Assembly (NCBI RefSeq): GCF_026262505.1 | Contig: NC_067206.1 | Location: forward strand, 13,512,205-13,576,204 | Reading direction: 5' to 3' | Source of the DNA: Trichomonas vaginalis G3 | Taxonomy: Eukaryota; Parabasalia; Trichomonadida; Trichomonadidae | DNA: 64,000 nucleotides | Shown: positions 59,294-64,000 of the stretch, in pieces | Position numbering within the stretch: position 1 is the first letter of the stretch | Layout of the letters: every line of letters starts with the position of its first letter | The notes under the pieces: generated by a model | Told to the model about the DNA's origin: nothing | Seen by the model: the letters and a program-made list of their open reading frames with translations, nothing else | Databases searched by the model: none | Translations under genes and position numbers: made by a program

Positions 59294-60208
59294 TTATAAG
59301 CGTTTTACATGAATTGTACGATGTATATTTGAAATTCTAAACAATTTTGTGGCTTCGATTTCCTCTGTCAGTACATCGAATGTTTTAACAATGCCGAAGG
59401 TTTCTTTATATTTCTTCTTGACATCTGAAAGAAGGAAATCGTCAGCAGTTGGATAGTTTTTGTTCAGAAATTCTAACATGTCCATTTTATTTTCTGCTGG
59501 TTTCTCTGCTTCTTTCTTTAAGTCAGCATAGTCGTTTCTCATTCTTTCTATCTCTTTGACGGAGTAGTTATATTTCCTCATTGCTGCTTTACATTTAGAA
59601 CATTGTGGGTTCATTTTTGCGTTATATTCTGAAACCTTACCTGCAAGTATGACTAAGGCGTCAATGGTTTTCTTTAACTCAAAAGTTGCGGGTTTTATTT
59701 GTTCGTTCCATACTTTACCTCTTCTATCTTTATCTCTTATCTGCCATACACATTCAGCAACTAACGAAACAAAGTTGTCGTAGGTCTTAAACTCCCCAGA
59801 TTTATATATGTCAGAGATGTTCTTATATAACATGTCGCAGTCTTTGTCCATGACTTTGTGGTTGCAATGAAATCCAAGGAATTCATAATTTACCTTACGT
59901 ATGAACTTCTTTATTTCTACTGAGTCAGTTGCTTTGACTTCTATTTCATCGAATTCTGGAATAGTGAGCTTTTGTTGTTGGATTTCAGGAAGTTTAGGTA
60001 GATGGTCAATAATATCCTGCATTTCATAAAGATATTCTTCATTTGTTTCATCTTTTGCACTACAGTCTAAATCTCCTTGGAGAAGTTCTTGCTTTATCTT
60101 CTGGATTGTTGTTTCGAAAGTATATGAAGAAGGAATGAAGCTTTTCATCTCTACTAACATTGAAGTTGGGTTCATGACTAAAGAGTTTGGTGCTGTTGTT
60201 GCTAACAT
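59294..60208 (-). CDS. 304-residue protein, unknown
   Basis: Helical protein with a CxxC pair (NPQCSKCKAAM, about residue 205), a charged coiled-coil segment (about 215-240) and a C-terminal domain with FLNKNYPTADDFLLSDVKKKYKETFG. The latter is reminiscent of winged-helix-like segments in D5-type helicases, but I cannot assign a family. Intact, with the element-type promoter (TTTTTATTGTAAGAAC) before the ATG. Confidence 0.6.
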   Translation of the reverse strand: MLATTAPNSLVMNPTSMLVEMKSFIPSSYTFETTIQKIKQELLQGDLDCSAKDETNEEYLYEMQDIIDHLPKLPEIQQQKLTIPEFDEIEVKATDSVEIKKFIRKVNYEFLGFHCNHKVMDKDCDMLYKNISDIYKSGEFKTYDNFVSLVAECVWQIRDKDRRGKVWNEQIKPATFELKKTIDALVILAGKVSEYNAKMNPQCSKCKAAMRKYNYSVKEIERMRNDYADLKKEAEKPAENKMDMLEFLNKNYPTADDFLLSDVKKKYKETFGIVKTFDVLTEEIEATKLFRISNIHRTIHVKRL

Positions 60209-60240
60209 GTTCTTACAATAAAAATAAAAAATATTTTTTT
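60209..60240 (-). promoter_or_regulatory. Promoter-like box
   Basis: Minus strand TTTTTTATTTTTATTGTAAGAAC ends at the ATG (parts TTTTTATTTTTA and TTGTAAGAAC). Same as for comp 61355. Confidence 0.5.
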
Positions 60241-60269
60241 TAAAAAACTAACTTTATTTTTTATTTCGG

Positions 60270-60692
60270 GAAAATTCATGAAAATTCAACGGGTGAAAAA
60301 ACAGGTGAGAAAACGGGTGAGATCTCACCTCTTCACCTAAAATATATTTTTGCCGAGTTCAGCAACAAATTCAAGAGTTTTGTGTGTTTTCTACGATGGA
60401 GCCAAAAATGGCTCGACCTCAAAACAAGCATTTTGTGAAGAATATACCAACCCGCGGAATTCCGGCGGTTGCTTTTTTTATACAAAATTCAACGGGTGAA
60501 AAAACAGTACAAGACTAGTTCTGAGATCTCACCTCTTCACCTAAAATATATTTTTGCCGAGTTCAGCAACAAATTCAAGAGTTTTGTGTGTTTTCTACGA
60601 TGGTAGAAATGAGGGTGAAAAAACAGGTGAGAAAACGGGTGAGATCTCACCTCTTCACCTAAAATATATTTTTGCCGAAAAAAATGGTTCAT
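60270..60692. repeat. Mosaic intergenic repeats
   Basis: 46-bp modules at 60292-60337, 60495-60541 (core disrupted) and 60614-60659. TTCAAGAGTTTTGTGTGTTT with CTACGATG occurs at 60369 and 60573. A 60-bp block with CCCGCGGAATTCCGGCGG is at 60425-60485. No gene is supported; short open frames here are built from the repeats. Confidence 0.75.
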
Positions 60693-61355
60693 TTACTCAC
60701 AATATTTTTGTACAAAACGACCCCAAACTTTTAACCTCTCTTCTGCAGCTTCTAATGAAATTTTAGCGAGTTCATATTCTCTAAATTCTCTCTTTAAATC
60801 TTCTTGTTCCCATTGGTCTAGTTCGTATGGAGAGTCTCTATAACCAGAACATATCTCACGTTCATGTTCTATTTGTTTTTCATGCATTTTTCTAACTTCT
60901 TCTTCAAACAAAGGTTTTGCATTCTCTACTGTATCTTCAAGTTCTTCTTCATCTAATTTCTCATGAACTTTCTTGTCTATGAAGTCCAGAATTTTTCCAA
61001 CTGCTATACAATATTTTGGAGAAGCCCACATTGCTATATAGTTTACGAGTCTTGGGTCTACATACATTCCTCTAACCTGTTTGATTTCATCCGGAATTCC
61101 TGCATGAATTTTATATAAAAAGCAACCCGCGGAATTCCGCGGGTTGGTATATTCTTCACAAAATGCCGTATAATACTCTTCCCAGGACTTATTTTCCAAC
61201 AACCTTCTAAAGTCTTTCCCAAACTGCTGACATATCTTTGTTGCATTTATATAACCATCCTTGTCTCTACGTAAGACTTCAATACCGTTGTAAGTGCCTT
61301 TTGTGAATGTTTCGCCATTAGATTTGTTCGTGAACGTTTTTGCTTCGACTGTCAT
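60693..61355 (-). CDS. KilA-N domain protein carrying a palindrome-encoded segment
   Basis: 220 residues. KilA-N domain from about 15 to 135: YNGIEVLRRDKDGYINATKI, FRRLLENKSWEEYY, and VRGMYVDPRLVNYIAMWASP. Between its halves lies FCEEYTNPRNSAGCFLYKI, coded by a block (61105-61166) that is found three more times outside genes in this element. The C-terminal half is a charged coiled coil. Probable DNA-binding regulator. The frame is intact through the inserted-looking block. Confidence 0.78.
   Translation of the reverse strand: MTVEAKTFTNKSNGETFTKGTYNGIEVLRRDKDGYINATKICQQFGKDFRRLLENKSWEEYYTAFCEEYTNPRNSAGCFLYKIHAGIPDEIKQVRGMYVDPRLVNYIAMWASPKYCIAVGKILDFIDKKVHEKLDEEELEDTVENAKPLFEEEVRKMHEKQIEHEREICSGYRDSPYELDQWEQEDLKREFREYELAKISLEAAEERLKVWGRFVQKYCE
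61105..61166 (-). repeat. 62-bp block with CCCGCGG palindrome, coding copy
   Basis: Contains the perfect 18-bp palindrome CCCGCGGAATTCCGCGGG extended by CAA/TTG on both sides. Identical over its length to 61816-61878; related inverted copies at 60425-60485 and 61455-61520 have altered arms. Confidence 0.85.
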
Positions 61356-61382
61356 TCTGTTCTTACAATAAAAATAAAATAT
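61356..61382 (-). promoter_or_regulatory. Promoter-like box
   Basis: Minus strand TATTTTATTTTTATTGTAAG then AACAG before the ATG. Confidence 0.5.
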
Positions 61383-61550
61383 ATTTTTGAGTGGCTTAAC
61401 CGTCGGACATCCGTTTGTGGCTTAACCGTCGGACATCCGTTTGTGGCTCGACCTCAAAACAAGCATTTTGTGAAGAATATACCAACCGCCGGAATTCCGC
61501 GGGTTGCTTTTTTTATACAAAAATTCAAGAGTTTTGTGTGTTTTCTACGA

Positions 61551-61627
61551 TGTTGTCAAAATGTCGTGTTGTCAGTAATTTTAAGAGAAGTTCATTTGAC
61601 CGAGGCACATAGGCACATAGGCACACT
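61551..61627 (+). repeat. Junction module with GGCACATA triplet
   Basis: Core TGTTGTC then AAAATGTCGTGTTGTC, spacer ending AAGAGAAGTTCATTTGACC, then three 8-bp repeats GGCACATA. The first 52 bp are identical to 61675-61726. Confidence 0.85.
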
Positions 61628-61674
61628 TCAGTTCTTCAAAACATTTACGAAGAAGTCTTGACATTTTCCTGTGT

Positions 61675-61750
61675 TGTTGTCAAAATGTCGTGTTGTCAGT
61701 AATTTTAAGAGAAGTTCATTTGACCTGGTGACCTGGTGACCTGGTGACAC
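61675..61750 (+). repeat. Junction module with CCTGGTGA triplet
   Basis: Same core and spacer as 61551, followed by three 8-bp repeats CCTGGTGA instead of GGCACATA. A third module at comp 35202-35277 in the Polinton has yet another short repeat. Confidence 0.85.
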
Positions 61751-61917
61751 CTAAAAAAACATCTACCCTAAAATATATTTTTTCTGTCTTAAGGAAATTC
61801 ATGAAAATTCACCTGTTGAATTTTATATAAAAAGCAACCCGCGGAATTCCGCGGGTTGGTATATTCTTCACAAAATGCTTGTTTTGAGATCTCACCACTT
61901 CACCTAAAATATATTTT

Positions 61918-62778
61918 TCAATACTTTTTCAGCACTTTTCCGTAGTTGTATATGAAAGACAATTCGAGATAAAAGTCATAGTACAATGGTATTATATGCT
62001 GCACACCGTTTGTTGTGAACCAAACTTGAAAGTCAGAGAAACTGTTACTAGGTGGTTCGTAGAATTTAGAAGCAAAGTCATAAAAGTCCTTACCGATACA
62101 AAGAAAACTGTTGTTGCTTGAACTGAAACTTGCATGACACATGACATTTTGAGGGTCAAACACGTTTCTATAAACTGTCAAATCTGCTGGTGGAAGTATA
62201 AATTTAAATGGACCATCTGGTGGTAATGGTTCGTTCTGGTTTAGTAACCGAAGAAATTGTGCCCAAGAACGCTTGTCTACTCCCCAATATAAAAACTCTG
62301 TATCTCTTGGAGGGTTAATTTCAATCTTTTGAAATGAAACTGTGGAGTTCATCTTGTCATATTCTAGTTTCAGATAGTATGTTCCATTTAGTAAAGAGTC
62401 GTATTTTTCTTGAAATTCCCAATAGTATTTGTTTATTTGAGTTTGAAAGTCATTTAGAGTTTTTTCAAGACTTTCGTCTGAACGAATTGTAAAGATTTTC
62501 ATTTCGTCAAATTTTTCTATTAGACCATCAGAACCTTTATACTGACCATGAAAATATACTGCAAACATAAACGCGTTAGTTCTATTTGAAAACAAAACTC
62601 TTCTAAATCCTATTGCCTTTGCATCTGAAGGACTTTGAAGCCAACGAACTGGATAGTCAAACCTGTAAGAACGGGATGAAATTTCTTCATCTGATATAGT
62701 CCTACCGGCATTTGTGAAGATATAGTCTAACGGTTTTGTATCTGCTACTTTTGTTCTTTGTTTTTCAACCTGAAGCAT
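61918..62778 (-). CDS. 286-residue beta-rich protein, possible minor capsid
   Basis: Mostly beta-strand composition with many aromatic residues (FRRVLFSNRTNAFMFAVYFHG, FLYWGVDKRSWAQFLRLL, FQVWFTTNGVQHIIPLYYDF). No signal peptide or enzyme motif. Length and composition would suit a penton-like or other virion surface protein, but no signature was found. Intact; the ATG follows TTTTTACATATATTAA. Confidence 0.5.
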   Translation of the reverse strand: MLQVEKQRTKVADTKPLDYIFTNAGRTISDEEISSRSYRFDYPVRWLQSPSDAKAIGFRRVLFSNRTNAFMFAVYFHGQYKGSDGLIEKFDEMKIFTIRSDESLEKTLNDFQTQINKYYWEFQEKYDSLLNGTYYLKLEYDKMNSTVSFQKIEINPPRDTEFLYWGVDKRSWAQFLRLLNQNEPLPPDGPFKFILPPADLTVYRNVFDPQNVMCHASFSSSNNSFLCIGKDFYDFASKFYEPPSNSFSDFQVWFTTNGVQHIIPLYYDFYLELSFIYNYGKVLKKY

Positions 62779-62833
62779 TTAATATATGTAAAAATATATG
62801 GTTTTAAAAACGTTTTTACTTCATATTTCTCAT

Positions 62834-63553
62834 CTAACAAGCATGTTGTCTGACTGCTTGAGGGTTAGGTTGGTACCATTCGAACTTGACACTTGCAATT
62901 CCTTCAATTGCATTCAAAATGTCTGAGTCGGAGTCAACCATTTGTTCTCTCTTTGTAGTCTTGAAAGCGTCAAGAAGTTGTGCGGCTGTTGTGACATTGC
63001 CATGTGCATAGTAAATGTGACCATCCAAATCTGTTATGGTCAATCTGAGATTGTGTCCTTTCTTATTTCCGTCTTGTATGGCAGCAAGTACACCCATGAA
63101 GCCTTCTTTGTTCTTTCCTTCGTCAAAGTTTACTGTAAAGGTTCGACCAGATGTAATTTTACTACGAACTTCACGGTACTTCTCATATGCATATCTTGTT
63201 CTTTCCATGGGAGCATGTGCGTCTTCACCTCTACCTTTTTTTCTTCTCAAAGGATGCAATTGTTCGTCATGTTTCCAATAGAATCTGGCAAAGCCGTCGT
63301 GTCCTTCAACTTGAGGCTCACTAACATCGAAAGGCATGTCCATAAGACGTTCTTCTTCTAACCTCTCTAGTCTGTTTGGATAATTGGCACGTGCTGTTTT
63401 TAAGTCCATTTCGTAGCGAAGACCAGCAAGTTTGTCATAGACTTTTATTGGTCTTCCCTTCCTATATTTAAAATTCTTTGAAACTCTCCAACCATATCTT
63501 TCTAACTCTGCTTTTATTCTAGCAGACCTTCTGTCCATTCTATATAGGGGCAT
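62834..63553 (-). CDS. 239-residue basic protein, unknown
   Basis: Very basic N-terminus (MPLYRMDRRSARIKAELERYGWRVSK) resembling a short DNA-binding head. The middle is Arg/Glu-rich, and a C-terminal alpha/beta domain (about 130-225) contains GRTFTVNFDEGKNKEGFMGV. Possibly a core or replication accessory protein. No family recognised. Confidence 0.55.
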   Translation of the reverse strand: MPLYRMDRRSARIKAELERYGWRVSKNFKYRKGRPIKVYDKLAGLRYEMDLKTARANYPNRLERLEEERLMDMPFDVSEPQVEGHDGFARFYWKHDEQLHPLRRKKGRGEDAHAPMERTRYAYEKYREVRSKITSGRTFTVNFDEGKNKEGFMGVLAAIQDGNKKGHNLRLTITDLDGHIYYAHGNVTTAAQLLDAFKTTKREQMVDSDSDILNAIEGIASVKFEWYQPNPQAVRQHAC

Positions 63554-63585
63554 TTTTATAAAAAATAAAAAAATGTTTTTTTCCT

Positions 63586-64000
63586 TTACTTAACATAACC
63601 GCCTGCTGCCATAAGTCTTTGACGCCAACCCATACCAGCTAATGAAGGTTGACTTGGTTTAGTTTGGAAACTAAACTTTGGTTTTGGTTTATCTTCGGTT
63701 TTTGGTTTTTCTTCTTCTATCGGCTTTTCGTCACTTTTCGGTTCCTCTGACTTTACTTCACTTGCAGGTATGGTTGTGTCGTCAACATCTTCATAAATAT
63801 CATATGCCATTTGTTTTTGTTTTCCTTTCAACTTTTTGTGTTTGTTGTAAAGTTTAGAATATTTCGACTCTAAGTCAATGAGATGTTCTATAATGAACTG
63901 TTGGTCAGTGAAGTAAACTTTTCCATCTGTTGTCTCGAAAGCTCCTTCAGACTTCAATATTTTATTTGTGAGAGTCTGTTTCTTTTTTGAGATACTAGCC
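63586..64000 (-). CDS. Pro/Lys/Glu-rich protein, 5' end outside window
   Basis: The frame is open from the window edge to TAA 63586-63588. There is no ATG in the visible upstream part, so the start lies beyond 64000. A helical segment (about 30-55 residues from the edge) is followed by an acidic/Pro-Lys linker (EEPKSDEKPIEEEKPKTEDK) and a short Gly/Arg end (GMGWRQRLMAAGGYVK) that could be a binding or cleavage tail. Function unknown. Confidence 0.6.
   Translation of the reverse strand, partial: ASISKKKQTLTNKILKSEGAFETTDGKVYFTDQQFIIEHLIDLESKYSKLYNKHKKLKGKQKQMAYDIYEDVDDTTIPASEVKSEEPKSDEKPIEEEKPKTEDKPKPKFSFQTKPSQPSLAGMGWRQRLMAAGGYVK

Larger units (their letters stand above)
61383..61917. repeat. 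Mosaic intergenic repeats with two junction modules
   Basis: GGCTTAACCGTCGGACATCC repeated in tandem (61392, 61420); CCCGCGG blocks at 61455-61520 and 61816-61878; junction modules at 61551-61627 and 61675-61750; a partial 46-bp module at 61885-61904. No gene supported. Confidence 0.75.
46376..64000. mobile_element. Large virus-like element, copy 2 (incomplete at right)
   Basis: At least 17.6 kb, running past the window. Hallmarks: SF3/D5-like helicase, A32/FtsK-type ATPase, a capsid-like gene, KilA-N and GIY-YIG genes, short intergenic spaces with AT-rich promoter boxes, and a hairpin/homopolymer end. There is no PolB, integrase or transposase in the visible part. The gene set resembles polinton-like viruses and virophages that use a primase-helicase instead of PolB. 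Insertion into a Polinton polymerase gene proves it is mobile. Confidence 0.8.

Noticed and set aside
60554-60766. 70-codon frame between KilA-N genes
   Set aside because: Built from the 46-bp module and repeat blocks, without a promoter.

Overview
The window is AT-rich, gene-sparse eukaryotic DNA from a trichomonad, most likely Trichomonas vaginalis. Support comes from three copies of the trichomonad-style gene family that joins a DUF3447-like N-terminus to ankyrin repeats, intronless genes with very short 5' leaders, TCACTTTT initiator-like motifs just upstream of ATGs (comp 11815-11823; 39463-39471), stop codons embedded in TAAA, and Polinton/Maverick DNA.

Layout. 1-1447 is one end of a large virus-like element, in inverted orientation, closed by a hairpin and 81 T. 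1448-26156 is host DNA: DUF3447/ankyrin genes, a coiled-coil gene, a cystatin, a TRAPP-like gene, tRNA-Ala(AGC), a beta-helix surface protein and a UBE3A-like HECT ligase. It is invaded by two 1.26-kb foldback elements (8337-9593, 15777-17032) and a 1,266-bp TA-flanked transposon (12324-13589). About 2.6 kb carrying a DUF3447/ankyrin gene is present twice in inverted orientation (1448-4075 and 11923-15735).

26163-38884 is a structurally complete 12.7-kb Polinton: 242-bp terminal inverted repeats starting AGTAGT and a 6-bp target duplication AAAGAT. It carries capsid, packaging ATPase, fibre and small virion-type genes, a candidate terminal-protein gene and the N-terminal half of a protein-primed PolB. 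The polymerase palm and an integrase are missing. 39488-42304 is a large host gene, possibly RapGAP-like. 43595-46354 is a second, rearranged Polinton fragment whose PolB is cut by another insertion.

46355-64000 (running off the end) is that insertion: a second copy of the large virus-like element whose end is also seen at 1-1447. It has a D5-like SF3 helicase, an A32/FtsK-type ATPase, a broken capsid-like gene, a long coiled-coil/Gln-Pro-rich protein, KilA-N and GIY-YIG type genes, and no PolB in view, so it resembles a polinton-like virus or virophage. It shares with the Polintons a small gene family, a promoter-like motif and a 23-bp junction sequence. Its ends and intergenic spaces carry 46-bp palindromic modules, and its end hairpin differs between the two copies by paired, compensating changes.

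Single-base frameshifts are frequent in both virus-like elements and cluster at 49.4-53.8 kb. The sequence alone cannot tell decay from consensus error. Functional names rest on motif reading by eye, without database searches.
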